In this document: piece after piece, positions 24,240 to 36,780 of the stretch
How positions within the stretch are numbered: position 1 is the first letter of the stretch
Layout of the letters: the number at the start of each line of letters is the position of its first letter
NCBI GenBank assembly: GCA_014773175.1
Contig: VXCM01003614.1
Location: forward strand, 45,058 to 109,057
DNA: 64,000 nt
Source of the DNA: Lucifuga dentata
Lineage: Eukaryota > Chordata > Actinopteri > Ophidiiformes > Bythitidae
Direction: 5' to 3'
The notes under the pieces: generated by a model
The model's database searches: none
What the model saw: only the letters and a program-made list of their open reading frames with translations
Told to the model about the DNA's origin: nothing
Made by a program: the position numbers and the translations under genes

Positions 24240-24480
24240 TTTTACTCGGCCTTTAAGGTGTCTAACGTGTGTCTAGGTGTCTATAGGATGGCCAGATGAA
24301 AATGCCAGTGATGCTGGAGGTGGGGCGAATAAGTCTAATTGTCTGTTGTTTCTCCGCGCCAAGAAAATTATGATGGAAAAAATTATGTTGCTTAGTTTAA
24401 GTTAATTATAATCAATATTATATGGTGCAGTAAAAAGGCCACTGGCCAGCCCACTGATAGCTGCAGCCCACCAGGAAAAG
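24240..24480. repeat. fragment of the hAT-like family
   Basis: TTGTTTCTC.GC, AAGGAAATTATGA-like strings, CTTAGTTTAAGTT.ATT and ATATTATAT.GTGCAGT.AAAGGC.ACTGGCC.GCCCA match 16435-16615 in order. It is an isolated fragment of the family. Confidence 0.5.
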
Positions 24481-26099
24481 TCCCGCCTCTCCCTATGACC
24501 AATCCAAACCTGATGGATACCAAACTTGGGGTTGAGAAAGCTTTGCCGTCTTTCCGAATCAGAATTCTGAGTTGAGGTTCTTTTTCTTTGGCTTTTCTTT
24601 GTCTGAAGTTGGAAATTTCAAGGTCTGAGATTTAAACAAACCAGCAGTAGCAGCCCTAGTTTCCCGGGCTGGTTGACTCTGGGGAGCGCCATGCTGCTTC
24701 AATACACACACTGACCACACACATATACGCACACAAATGCAACCTACACATTACCCTATGATCAGTGTTTATTGTCCGTACCAGGCACCAGCATAAATGC
24801 TGCCATTCTTGTGTTTGAGATCAAACACAGAGAAATGCTCCCACATGTGTGGATAGAAGGCTGACAATGACATAACGCACTGCAAGAACAGGAGTTCAGC
24901 TAAACCCAAAGAGATTAAGATGGTTGAAAGAGACTTTTTCCTCTTTTTTTCCCAAGAAAAGTCATTTTACTAAGCGTCATCTGCGCTGGATTGTTTGACT
25001 CTTATTGAGGTAACGGGTGTTTTTCATAAGTTTTAGCCTGTTTTTGGTTTGTTTGTTTTTAGCCAAAGCTGTATTGTTAATTTGTCAGCCGTTCTTTCTA
25101 TTTTTCAGATTTGTTTCTGATGAAAATTCTACAATGAGAAAACCATGTGGCTTTGCCCATGTCAATAATCAGATAAATATGAGGAATTATTGTCCACGAG
25201 TCATTTTTGTACACCGTCTGTGAGAGATTATTAGGTTGTTTTCAAGAGAATTGTTCTTGGTTTGATAGAGTTGACTAGAAACTGTAAGAAAAATGGACTG
25301 GGTGGTTGATGGCTTTGCTCAAACCAAAAATCTAACCAATCTGATTAATTCTTGTCATTTCTGCCAATTATTGAGTCATAAAAGTCTTATTTTCTTAAAA
25401 TAAATTTTAAAAATCAGGCAGTTTACTTCAACCTGTTTCTAGTATAAATCAATTTATTTAAGGATGTTTCTAGAAATGAATCGGAGGATCTGGAAAAAAG
25501 ACAAAATATGGCAGATTGCTGCATTAGAATGTTGAAATTGACACTTCACTCTAGAAAATTCTTCCATGCTTGCCTGTCATGTGATCATTTCCTTTACAGA
25601 CGTGGCAAACATGGCAAAAGTTTCATAAGAAAAACACTAGTTTTAACCTTTAATTTGAAATTTGAAGCTAAACATTAAATAATTCAAAGCTAGGCTTAAG
25701 GGCAGATAGAAATCTTAATTTCCATGTTAGCCAGCTACCAGATACTAGAACCTTTCAGTAATTATAGAATATTTAACTTGTCTCTCGTAGTAGGGACTTT
25801 TTTGCAGTGTGCTGTAACACACATACAAACACACAATCCACAGAGCCCAATATAGAGTCCACTTCTCTGGAATGCCACGCTGCCCCCCCTCTAAACACGA
25901 GACGTAGCCAGACTTCGCCGGTCCTGACTGCGATGAGTCACACAGGGAACGAGCAAACCAACATGATTGCCTAGTTACCCGTGCGGCCGCGGCAACTACA
26001 CGTTTCAGGACAAAGTGACTCATGAACACCCAAGATTACCCCGACATTAAAACCCACAGCTCATGTAAATGTGTCTCCATTATTCCAGCAGAGTCTCTC
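24481..26099. other. intergenic, no gene seen
   Basis: No exon or bounded repeat is recognised. A GC-richer section near 25850-26000 has no coding support. Confidence 0.55.
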
Positions 26100-26290
26100 A
26101 TTCACTCTTTCAGTGGCGTGATTCATGCACTTTAAACACGTGACCAGAGGAACACGGCGCTCCGAATTTGGAAAGCGTGCACATTCATGCAGGGGGATTT
26201 CCCGCTCGAACTGGCAGCTGGGCGGTCATCATCGTGTACAAATACACATCGTGCTACTATAATTTCCTGTCATTTATTTCAATAAATATC
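26100..26290. promoter_or_regulatory. candidate conserved non-coding element
   Basis: Complex sequence including AAACACGTGACC (E-box CACGTG), GGGGATTTCCCGC (an NF-kB-like GGGGATTTCC) and GTCATTTATTTC. No repeat or gene is seen. Function is inferred only. Confidence 0.3.
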
Positions 26291-26430
26291 AGCTTTGAGT
26301 TCAGCAAAATATAAATGTATGACATCATTGAGTTGAAATGCCTAAGATGGTTGCGGGGACAGATTCATGAGTGGTCATTCTGCAGAATGATGCAAGAAAT
26401 ATGTTTCATATTAGGAACCTGACAGGAAAT

Positions 26431-26760
26431 CAGAGGTGGAAAGTAACAAAGTACAGTAAAAGTAGAACTTTTTCAGGTTTTGAAAGAAGGAAAATCCTCA
26501 AAACTGGAAAATTTCTAAATTTGAGGATTTTTTTTCACACTCTGAGTACTTTTACTTGAGTATATTTACTGCTCCTTGCTTACTTTTGTTTAAAGTAAAA
26601 AGTATTTCTGTTAAACTTTTCATGTCATGTTGCTTTTACTCTGAAAGTTCTGAATGCTTCTTCCACCACTGCAGGGAATTTTCTTTCAGGCATCTCATGC
26701 AGCATAAATTGATGACACAGAAATTATTTTTCCTGATCTGTAAAATAATCCCATAAATCA
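26431..26760. repeat. hAT-derived CAGAGGTGGAAAGTAAC repeat, left part
   Basis: It starts CAGAGGTGGAAAGTAACAAA and contains GAGTACTTTTACTTGAGTAT and AAAGTAAAAAGTATTTCTGT. This resembles a ubiquitous teleost hAT-like family. A probable right-hand piece with GTGACTTAAGTATTTTTGCA lies at 27415-27510. Confidence 0.55.
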
Positions 26761-26839
26761 ACCATCAGAATGACGGAGTGAGTTCAGAGATTTTTTTTTT
26801 TTTTTTTNGTTTTTTTTTTTTTTTTTACTGGAGGGCTTT

Positions 26840-26925
26840 ACTCCAGGTTCAAACCTCCATGTCAGCAAGCAGCCACCCTGCTGAAGTCCCCTTAAGCAAG
26901 ATTCAATAAGACTGTCTTATGGGGG
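26840..26925 (+). repeat. short repeat with GCTGAAGTCCCCTTAAGCAAG motif
   Basis: GGTTCAAACCTCC resembles an RNA polymerase III B box, and CAGCCACCCTGCTGAAGTCC with CTTAAGCAAGATTCA follows. A worn relative lies at 61388-61445 (CCTGCTGAAGTGCCTCTGAG). It may be SINE-derived. Confidence 0.4.
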
Positions 26926-27579
26926 CAATTTGCATAATTTGTGAGCCTCGGGTCCTTCAGCTGAGGCTGCGGAGAGTTTGTCCTGCTCACTTTAAAGTTG
27001 TGAAACAAGCTGAGGTGAAAATGAGCTCTGAGAGGAAAAGCTGTGCAAGCTAAAGAAGCAAAGCAGGAAAGACTTGCAGATCTGAAGTTTTCTGCAACTT
27101 TCTTTTAACAATAACCTCAGTTATGTAAAGATACTCTAATATTATATTATGGTCATCAGCACAGGGTAGTTTGGGTATAGACTTGGCAGGGAAACGTCCT
27201 CTACCAACGTCAAGGTGTTACTGATCCCAACAATATTTTTATTACTGTAAGTTTGTTTTATGTTACAAAATTGTCAGATATTAACTAATTAAAACCTACT
27301 GAACAATAATCACTGTTGCAGATTCTTCATTTTATCGCTGTTGACGTGATACAGGCAATATTTAACACATCTTATCTAGGGACCATCACAAAAGTGCAGT
27401 TCTTTAAAAAAAAAAAACGTAGGTGACTTAAGTATTTTTGCAGAAAAAAACTATACATTTAAATACTTTTACTTCTCATTTTACTATCAAAATGACCATT
27501 TTCCTTTTTATGTAAACCTAGTAGGCAGTTTTTTGTTTTGCTTATAAATTTATATAACTTCTGAGCTGTTCAACAAGAT

Positions 27580-27646
27580 TCTCTCTCACTCTNTCTCTCT
27601 CTCTCTCTCTGTCTCTGTGTGTGTGTGTGTGTGTGTGGGGGTGTGT
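27580..27646. repeat. compound (TC)n(TG)n microsatellite
   Basis: CT units containing one unresolved base (27593) pass into TG units and a short G run. Confidence 0.9.
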
Positions 27647-28299
27647 TTTTAGGAATATTGGTCATCTGACAAAAAAAATCTGCTGACCGTTGTTAAAACC
27701 AAGCCAGTGTTCTTGGTCATCAGAAATATTTTTCTTTGTTTCTGAGAACTCACATTTATAATCAGGTTGTCATGGCAATGGCTAAATATTACATTCTACA
27801 TGAGCATCGGCAATAGGAGTACCTTAAACTTTACTTTACTTATTTGTTATGTTTTGCTTGTACAACCAGGATCCATGTGTATCCGAGCCTTGGAAATCCT
27901 CGAACCGCCAGTTGTCTGATCTAAGTGTTTGTGCAGATCAGGAATCTTTTACTTCTGAAATTCTGGCTGCCGGAAGTGAATCCTGTCCATCGGCTCCGGG
28001 GAGGCCGTTTTGTAGCTGACTCTGCATTCTGACATCCTGTGAGGATAAAAGAAAGCAAAAATGCTTTCATCCTCACTGGAATCATTATCTTATTATGTTG
28101 CTATTCCATTTAAACATGGGAAAAATTAGAAAATGCCAGTTTTGGTGGGAACATATGACAGTGTAGCATCGCTGGTGTGTTTTCATGGTTAGCGTGGTTA
28201 GCATGGTTAGCTTTTCCACAAGCCCTCTGCCCTGCTTTTCAGGCAGGATGTGGAATGCCGCTGATCGGGTAGAGGATTTCTCTCGGAGCTGGGGGGGGG

Positions 28300-28450
28300 N
28301 NNNNNNNNNNNNNNNNNNNNNNNNNNNNNNNNNNNNNNNNNNNNNNNNNNNNNNNNNNNNNNNNNNNNNNNNNNNNNNNNNNNNNNNNNNNNNNNNNNNN
28401 NNNNNNNNNNNNNNNNNNNNNNNNNNNNNNNNNNNNNNNNNNNNNNNNNN
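28300..28450. other. assembly gap (151 N)
   Basis: The bases are unknown. A poly-G run lies on the left and (TGG)n on the right, so G-rich low-complexity sequence probably caused the gap. Confidence 0.99.
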
Positions 28451-29544
28451 TGGTGGTGGTGGTGGGGGGGTCCTTTGGGGTCACTCACGCCTATCATCAC
28501 TGTCACAGCTGCTGGGGCCGGGCTGAGTGGGAGGCCGGACCAGACATAAAAATCTCCCATGATGTATGCTCTGAAAGCACGCTGGACTTAGACTTGGAAC
28601 TGAATGAGTGAATGGAGGTGAATCCTGTTGAATATAACTGAGTGAAGCGCTATAATAGCTTCCAGCATGAATGAATGAATGAATGAATGAATGTCTGGAT
28701 AACATCAGATGTCTCGTCGTGCCATAACTGAACTACTTTCAGGACAATGAGAAAAACATCTAAAATCCTTCCCTGAAGACATAATATTTTGGCTAAGCAT
28801 TACAAGATGGCAAAAGGCAAGAAATAACAGATTCATTTCGGTTTTGACTAAACGAGGCTCTTTGCAGATACCAAGACCACAAAAAAGTAGAAAAGTGAAA
28901 TGTGTTGAAACAAGCTAAAACTGGAAACTGCTTGTTTTCTTATCTTGGCTACAAGGACTCCTGAGTATCTTTCCATCCTCCGTGCAGATGCTGTTACGCT
29001 GCCATATCCTCAGTTGCACTCTCAAATATTTCCACTACCTGTTTTTTCTATCAATTCATCTGTGTCCTCTGCATTTCCCATTTGTGGGGATACGGCGTCT
29101 TCCTTCCTCTCGTGAACAACAGGATGCGTGTTAGTTGGACCGTACGTGCGAGGTCTCCTAACCTACAAATCACTTTTAGCTCTCTGGTCCGTTTCCAGTC
29201 TGATTTAGCAGCTGCTGTTAAATACATTTTTCACAGATCAGATGAGAAGGAGAATGTTGCTCTTTAAATTGATTTATTTTTTACTGGAAGAGTTGGTGTC
29301 CCGTTGATGATATGCATGTCAGATATATATTAATATGCTCATTGTACGTCTTCTGAGTGCTGACATAATCAAGATTGAAGAGACTGTAAAGTGTCATTTA
29401 TATACATGTAAATTGCAGTTCTGGCACAGTAAGAAATTACAAATTAAAAGCATAAAGTATAAGAAACACTAAAGGTAAAAATTCATATGTGCAAGTGGCT
29501 CCGTCCAAAAGCACAACCTATTCTCCTCAGAAAATATATTTCTT
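28451..29544. other. intergenic, no gene seen
   Basis: It starts with (TGG)n at the gap edge and includes the ATGA microsatellite. The rest is AT-rich with no recognised features. Confidence 0.55.
28671..28693. repeat. (ATGA)n microsatellite
   Basis: About six tandem ATGA units; a looser ATGAGTGAATGG stretch lies upstream. Confidence 0.85.
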
Positions 29545-29548
29545 TTAA

Positions 29549-30358
29549 AGGACTATACCATCCATTTTGCATGTTTGAGTCTAATATATTCGATTTTCAT
29601 ACATGTTACATTACTGAAAATCATTTCCCAAAGGATAAAACCGTATTTCAACTTTCCTGATATTTTGCAAAATCTCTTAATCTTTCAAAATCAAATATTC
29701 AAGCGATACACCCACCTTAAAAATCCATGTTTCTCCTGCTAATAGTTACGCAGCCTTATGAAGTCACGGTCCTTTAAATTTTTCCATAAACGCAGGTCTT
29801 CTTTTGGGACTATATTCCCTGGTGGAGGCATACATTCACTCCACGCTTTTTGTTGCGCTTAAACGCTAAAATTACAAAACTTTGAAAAAAACCTGAATAC
29901 ACGTGTTGTTCACAATGATGATGAGCAAGTTAATTTTAATAGCGTACCAGAATGAACTGAAACCAATGGTGATCTGGAAGGTAGGAAAAACATTTTTAAT
30001 TCACTGTTCCAGTTTGGGAAATGATTGTCAGTAACATTTCGTGTATGAAAATTGAATATATTAGGCTCAAACATGCAAAATGGGTGGTATGGGTGGTCCT
30101 TTAAGGNCAGAATGAACTGAAACCAATGGTGATCTGGAAGGTAGGAAAAACATTTTTAATTCACTGTTCCAGTTTGGGAAATGATTGTCAGTAACATTTC
30201 GTGTATGAAAATTGAATATATTAGGCTCAAACATGCAAAATGGGTGGTATGGGTGGTCCTTTAAGGATATGATCATGAGTACANGTCAGTAACATTTCGT
30301 GTATGAAAATTGAATATATTAGGCTCAAACATGCAAAATGGGTGGTATGGGTGGTCCT
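29549..30358. mobile_element. long-TIR MITE (family A), copy 1
   Basis: TTAA flanks both sides (29545-29548 and 30359-30362). The left end AGGACTATACCATCCATTTT and GCATGTTTGAG.CTAATATA inverts to the right end through CATGCAAAATGGGTGGTATG. The terminal inverted repeat is about 85 bases and includes ATGATTGTCAGTAACAT. A TTAA target suggests piggyBac- or Kolobok-type mobilisation. There is no transposase. Two assembly duplications (N30107, N30284) inflate the right end, so the true length is near 530-560 bases. Confidence 0.78.
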
Positions 30359-30362
30359 TTAA

Positions 30363-31383
30363 GGATATGATCATGAGTACAGTATGCAGGGTTGATTGAT
30401 AAATTCTGAGCACATAAAGATCTAACTCAGAGGTCTTGCAGTTATTTATTTATCAATCTCCGTCCAACTCAATACACTTCAACCAAAAACGCTGGAGGGA
30501 TTTTATTCCGGCTTCTTCTGAGTTCTTTTTCATCTGTCCAAAAAAACCATAACATCATCATCTGAGGTAAAACAGGTTTCCATTTCAACCTTTTTTTAAT
30601 GTTTGGGAAGAGGCAAAACTGTGAGGGGTGAAAGCAGGTGAGCAGGGTCGATGCTGAACAAGTTCAAAGGCAAACGGTGGATGGCTGCCAGCAAATACAG
30701 AATCTCTGCACACGTCCGTTAGTTCGTTCTTACACAACTCACACAGTCTTGAGTACATCTGGAATCGGACAGTAACTTTACATGCATGCTGTACTCTGAT
30801 TATTTGTCTGTGCTCCAATTATGACAATAATGCAAGTAAGATGTATGCATGGATGGAACTCCGATTATAACTTTACATGCCCGAATAAATTGATTTAGAG
30901 TCCCATAACATAATATATAATGAAAAAATCTGTCTAATATAGTGTGAAAATATGCAGTAGCAGTAATCTATAATAGTAGTCATATAGTAATAAAATATAT
31001 TATATTTCTGGACATGATTTTGGATTGTGTGTACATAGTATGTGTGTATGTTCAGACAAACCATGAATTTGTTTCTTTTTCCTCATAAAACCTCATGGTC
31101 TGTTATACGACTTGCTAACTGGGTTATGCTACAAAGATTTACTGGATGCTAAACCGAACAAAAATGTCTAAATTCTACTGCATAAACTAGTTTTATTGTT
31201 TTAACACCTAATTCCTTTAAGTGGCGGAGCTGCTGTACAGAACAAACCATTATGCAGAAATATTTTTTTGTTATATTCTCGGGATTAACGAAGCCTGTGC
31301 GCATCTCATTCATGTCACTCAGTCATAAACTCCCAAGGTGCAATTCAGTCATTTCAAACCTCAGTTCTCGTCTTTTTTTCTGC
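30363..31383. other. intergenic, no gene seen
   Basis: AT-rich, with ATAGTA-rich strings near 30940-31010. No gene is supported. Confidence 0.6.
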
Positions 31384-31640
31384 CTTGTCAGGTTGAGTTT
31401 CTGATGATTCGACTCATTAAGTCAAAGCGTTCTCTAAGTGCCGGGCCAATAACAGAGACGAGGAACCAAATTGAGCCTGTCTTTGGAAACCGTGGCCTGC
31501 ATTGTGGAAACGATTGTCACTCAGCTTCATTATGGCGTGACATGCACTTAGCAGGTGTTATTACCACCATCCACTGCAAACACGATGAGTTTTATCATCA
31601 TCCGCCAGGATCAAATGTAGAAAGTGATTGTTTTTGACGT
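31384..31640. promoter_or_regulatory. candidate conserved non-coding element
   Basis: A sharply bounded complex block in AT-rich surroundings, with CATTGTGGAAACGATTGTCA, TTCATTATGGCGTGACATGC and GGTGTTATTACC. It opens one 99-codon frame (31338-31637) without protein family features, so coding seems unlikely. Confidence 0.35.
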
Positions 31641-32257
31641 TATCCATCCATTTAGGTAAAATAGAAAGAAATGGTATAACTGTACTAAACATTCTACTAA
31701 AATTATATGTATTTGTTTAGAGGAGGTAAATAAAGATCACTCCCTTAAATTCATCATTCATAGCTTCAAACGAACAACTCAAGTTCCCTGTCATTCTCCG
31801 ATAATAATTGTTGATAAGTTGGCATTTTCATTTTGTACCGTAAATCATATTCCTGAGGTGTAAACGCATCAACCGATATCACACATACATATATCTCACT
31901 TTGGAACGAAGCTGTTCTCTTATTCCACTGAGAGGACGGCGTTCAATTTATCTCTCCCAGTACAATTCAGCAGAGGTGATAAATCTCTAGAGCTAAAGCA
32001 AAGCAAAAGAACTGACCTCAGTGCTCACTGATGATAACAGCTACGAACCTAAACTGAAATCAATACCTTATCCTTTACATTTTTACATCTTACATCTATA
32101 ATCGAGGATGGCTGACAGTGAGAAGGTCCTTCAACAGAAAAACGCTGGCGTTGATGGTCACATTGGCTGTTTGCAGGGATCAAACTTGTGATCTTCTGAC
32201 TATCAGCAGGCCTCTAATCAATGCTGATCAGTTTGCTGATCAGTCGTGCTCTCTATG

Positions 32258-33444
32258 CAGAGGTGTGTAGACTAACCAGAAACTGTACTCAAGTAAAAGT
32301 ATTGTTACTTTATGATAATAGTGACTCAGGTATAAGAGTATTCACCAAAATAATTAATTGAGCTATAAAGTGCTCTTTTGAGGAAAAAAAATGCAAAGTA
32401 GCCATATGTAGCTTCTAATACAATCCAAATCATATCATATAAAGAAACAGTAGACAGTAATAAATCAAATATTTACCACATAACAAATCATGACAATTCT
32501 GGCCTGGTCCCAAGACAGTTAGCTAGGTTAGCTTCATGAATTTACTCAGAGTAGAACAGGAAAACTTGAGTTAGTATTAGCAGCAGCTAGTTAAGACACT
32601 TAGCTAGGTTAGCTTCATCACTTAGCTAGGTTAGCTTCATGAATTTACTCAGAATAGAACAGGAAAACTTGAGTTAGCATTAGCAGCAGCAGCTAGTTAA
32701 GACAGTTAGCTAGGCTAACTTCATTAATTTACTCACAATAGAACAGGAAAACTTGAGTTAGCATTAGCAGCAGCAGCTAGTTAAGACAGTTAGGTAGGTT
32801 AGCTTCATGAATTTACTCAGAAAGAACAGGAAAACTTGCATTAGCAGCAGCAGCTAGTTAAGTAGCTAATGTTGCAGCTTACCACCACGTTTCCTCAAGT
32901 TCCATGTTGATTCTNAGCAGCTAGTTAAGTAGCTAATGTTGCAGCTTACCACCACGTTTCCTCAAGTTCCATGTTGATTCTCAGAAACTGAAATGTCACA
33001 TTTTTAGTGAGACAAAGACGCAACGCGTTATGTAGCTGTTGGTTTTGGTAGACTGAAAAGAAAACAGCGTTTGAAAGTGTGGCCAGGGATGTGCCTCTTC
33101 TAAACCTCCTGCTGTTGATTCTGCCATGACTGTTCTGCTCTGGGTGAAACCATGGAAATGGAGGGTGGAGGCGTGGCTACTTCGGAGCCGAAGCAGACAG
33201 TGTAGTCTGAGTGTAGTCTGTCAAGGAGAGAAAAACTGAATTCAAACAGGTGAAATCAAAAGTAACTCAGAGTGCAACTAAATATAACAGAGTATAAGTA
33301 TATTTTTATCTTCATAAATATACTCAAGTATGAGTTAAAAGTATCCTGCAATAAAACTACTCAGTAAAGTACAAGTTTGTAAAAAAAGTTACTTAACTAA
33401 ATGTCACAGAGTAAGTGGAACGTGTTACTACATCTCCGCCTCTA
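32258..33444. mobile_element. hAT-like non-autonomous repeat, copy 2
   Basis: It starts CAGAGGTGTGTAGACTAACC and ends CTACATCTCCGCCTCTA, roughly the inverse of the start. It matches 15755-16905 along most of its length. It differs by an expanded internal tandem array (32514-32862) and by 180 bases (33055-33235) missing from copy 1. It has no transposase frame. Confidence 0.68.
32514..32862 (+). repeat. minisatellite inside hAT-like copy 2
   Basis: About four units of roughly 85-90 bases, plus one short partial unit, repeat the order GACAGTTAGCTAGGTTAGC, CTTCATGAATTTACTCAGA, ACAGGAAAACTTGAGTTAG and CAGCAGCAGCTAGTTAA. Copy 1 holds a single unit (16153-16245), so the array expanded after insertion or came from a different source copy. 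No N lies within it. Confidence 0.75.
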
Positions 33445-35444
33445 AGGAGAGACGTAATAGAAATGTTTTCCTCCGTGGTCCGTCCAAGAGACAAGCAGTA
33501 GATTGACACACTTCATGGTTTGTTGGTCAAGGTAAAGTGAAGGCATCTGTTTCCCCGAGCAGCCGGTCATGAGATGAAGATGACTCGCAGTCAGCCGTGA
33601 ATCCACTCTGTCCACCATCCACTCACCTCAGTAGATGGTTCTGTCGAAGGTATATGTTTTTTTAAACCATAAATACATGTGTGATTGCATACACCTGTAC
33701 TACAGCAGCACAGCATGACGAATCCTACAGCAGCCATGACGATTATCTTCATGGGGATCCTGTGGAATACGAGCAGAGAAAATAGAAGTTAAACATACTC
33801 CGAGTGATGAGAAAAGTAGAAACACCTGCACAATTTAGATTGCTGTGTAGTTGTTTGCGCACTTACTCAGATCTCTCCTCTAATTTGCTCAATGTTGCAA
33901 ACAAAAATGACAATCGAAGACAAAAGAAACAGCGGCAACAACAGATATGGTTTATGACACGATAAACTGATCTTGTTCAATCAGCTTCTCTTCAAAACTT
34001 TTAGACTTTTTTCTTGTCGTCACTGCTGAAGTCATCTTGCAAAAGTTGACATTGCTCCACAGTTCTTGAAGGTGATGCATTTAAACTTGTAGATTTCTTT
34101 TTTATTTTTGTCGATGTATTTCTTGAGGATGTGTAGAGGTCTTCCTGGATCCACTCGGTTACTTGGAAGAGAGACGCAACACTCAAATTATATTTGGATC
34201 CTCGGGTGGCGTCCAAATTATATTCAGTATAATCGGGTCAAGTATTGTCTCGGGTCCCATGAGGACCTCTAAGGAGTTATATAGCCAATATAGGATCATA
34301 CAATGCTGTTTGAACACATTCCTGAAATTTGATTTTCAGGCAAAGCAGTGTATAGTATATACCATACTGACACTTAAAGAGCAGTTCACAAATTCACTAA
34401 ATCAATGTTAAATATCAACTTTAATAGTAACCCATGTTTATATTTATTAAATGCTATGCCTGATCTTTCCTTAGACAAACGAAAGTGGAGAATACTTGTT
34501 TTGATTAAGTACTTTGCAAAGAAATGTGTTTTGTTATTTTGGAAAGAAAAAATCCCCCAACATTTAAGTTATTTCTTGAGTAGTTGTCACCATTCTTACC
34601 GCTGGAAAAGTTAACTTCAGAGAGGAAGAATTGCGGTGATTATTTTCAGGGCTTTTGGTCTCCTTTCCTTTGTTTATCTTGAAAACATTAATAAGGGTGA
34701 TGTGTAAAGCTAACTTTTTCCTTTTTTCAGTTTCTACTAAATTTCTGTTGTCAACATGAATGCATCTACATTTACTCAATGCTCGGTATTGTGAGATTTT
34801 GATAATCTATCAAGATCAAATGCTGATCTTTATTTATTAATGAATTAATTTACTGTTTTTCTCTTCCTTTCTTTATATGTTTATTGTTCTTTTCTTATCC
34901 TTATTTAATTATTTGAGTATTTGTGTTTGCGTTCTATATTGGGTCTTTTGGGGTGCAGGGGGTAGTTGTAAGTTGCATATGTATTGCATATTATGTATTA
35001 CTTGAATAAAAATTGTGGGGAAAAAAAGAGTAGTTTAAAAGTAATGCTGTTGCAACAAGCTATGAAATTAGTAATCAGTAATAGATTTTTTTTTTTTTTT
35101 TTTTTGTATCTGTAAACATAGAGGTTACCAGATGACATCACTCAGCATATCAATACATTTGCTACACCAATCCCATTTTTTCTCCAGCCTGGAGCAGATG
35201 ACGGGTGTTTTACTTACAGCATCAAACAAACAAGTAATGCAAATCAGCATCCATTCTTCCAATTTGTCATCAAACACTGTGGGAATCCGCACATTAGCAT
35301 GTTTTACTGTCGATCTGAAAAAGCAGCTTGGAATTGTAACTCGTCGCTTTTTAGAAATTATGTCACTGGCAACAAATTCACCAGGCTGGTAAGAGTGCAA
35401 GTTATGTCACTTTAAAAGCCTTCGATGCATACCATGCCATACAT

Positions 35445-35479
<35 letters not shown>

Positions 35480-36369
35480 NGGGGGGACTTTTAAAGCTTC
35501 TCCTTAACAGGCACTCACAAACTCTCTATCTGGCTCTCATTTCCTCTCTCGCTCTGTTGGATAGCTACTTTAGTGCTCCCTTAGGACCCCTCGAACCCAG
35601 AATGCAATGTTCCAGCAAACGGTTAACATGCAGCAGTCAGGCCATGTATCTCTGCATGGCCTCCATCTCCCAGATGAACAGATGAGGTCCATGAAGCAGA
35701 GTCATGACTCATCTAATGTACGGTTGATAGATGTGGGAAATGCAACGGAATTGACCTTTCTTTAGGTTCACGGCTCTCAGGTGGAATTCTGGGTAAATCC
35801 TGTAGATTCTGTCCAGACTTTCCTTCCCATATGGCTGGCATTGTGTCTCAGCAGTTGGATTGGAGGAATTTTTCATCAAAGTTCTGATAATTCAGTTAAA
35901 AATTATGCATGTTGGGTGCATTGACTTACAAAACCTCTTCCTTTAATGATAGAAAATGTATTTTTTTGCATAAACATTAAGATTCTTGTTGTTTTCTACA
36001 GTATATCTCTGTAAGAAATCTTCCCTTCTCTCTTTGTCTGTCTGGTTTATGAGAGTGTAAAAATGCCAACCTTGTTCAACCTTTATTGATTTGTGTTATG
36101 GAAACGTTTGTGTTAATTTGCTTTACCTTCAGTCTGTGTGAATTACACTTCTACATGTTGTCATGGTTTCACATCCAACTTGGAGATGAATGTCATCCTA
36201 TCTGTGTGTTTCCCATCTTTCCTTTTCCTGTTTTTCACCATGTAACAAAGCCAAAATCCCTTCAAAATGAATACAGATAATCAGTATTGTTCTTTCTTAT
36301 TGGTTCAGTTATTATACCGAGACTTTTACTTTCAGCCAATCATAAAAATGCAAAATCTCTTCTGTCAGG

Positions 36370-36402
<33 letters not shown>

Positions 36403-36485
36403 GAAAGTCAAAATTGTGATTTACAAAGTCAGAATTATGACATGTAATTTGAAATTTAGACTTTGAATTTAGACTCCTAGAGTTT
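33445..36485. other. intergenic, no gene seen
   Basis: AT-rich, with a poly-T run at 35089-35105 and the GA microsatellite. Overlapping open frames on both strands at 35125-35400 do not resemble any protein I know. Confidence 0.55.
35451..35479. repeat. (GA)n microsatellite
   Basis: The array ends at N35480 and a G run, which suggests an unresolved length. Confidence 0.9.
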
Positions 36486-36489
36486 TTGG

Positions 36490-36780
36490 ACTGTTTCAGA
36501 TGAAAATGAGAGAATCGTGATTAAATCTTTGTCAATCCAAAATATTGGTCCTAGATTGCGGTACGAGACACATCCATCGACTGATGTACTGTCAGCCCTG
36601 CTACAAAATTTTGACAGTGTCAGAAATTTCGGCCCAAATTCTCACAATTTAATTGCCGCTTCGAATGGCGTCTGTAACGTGGCAGAGACGGATGACAAGT
36701 TGACGCGTTTCTGCCTGCCTGCATCATTTCCTCAGGCATTCATTGCACAATCTGACGTGCGTCAAACTGGATAACATACA
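36490..36780. promoter_or_regulatory. candidate conserved non-coding element
   Basis: A complex block bounded by AT-rich and T-run sequence. It contains GTGATTAAATCTTTGTC, CACAATTTAATTGCC and GCGTCTGTAACGTGGC, with one 85-codon frame that has no family features. Confidence 0.33.

Noticed and set aside
28185..28560. Open frames on both strands across the 151-N gap
   Set aside because: They are produced by unknown bases and G-rich low complexity.
30050..30370. Three tandem copies of a MITE end as a biological amplification
   Set aside because: The copies are identical and separated by single Ns, so assembly duplication is the simpler explanation.
35125..35400. Overlapping 86-91-codon frames on both strands
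   Set aside because: No codon or domain signature; chance open frames in intergenic DNA.
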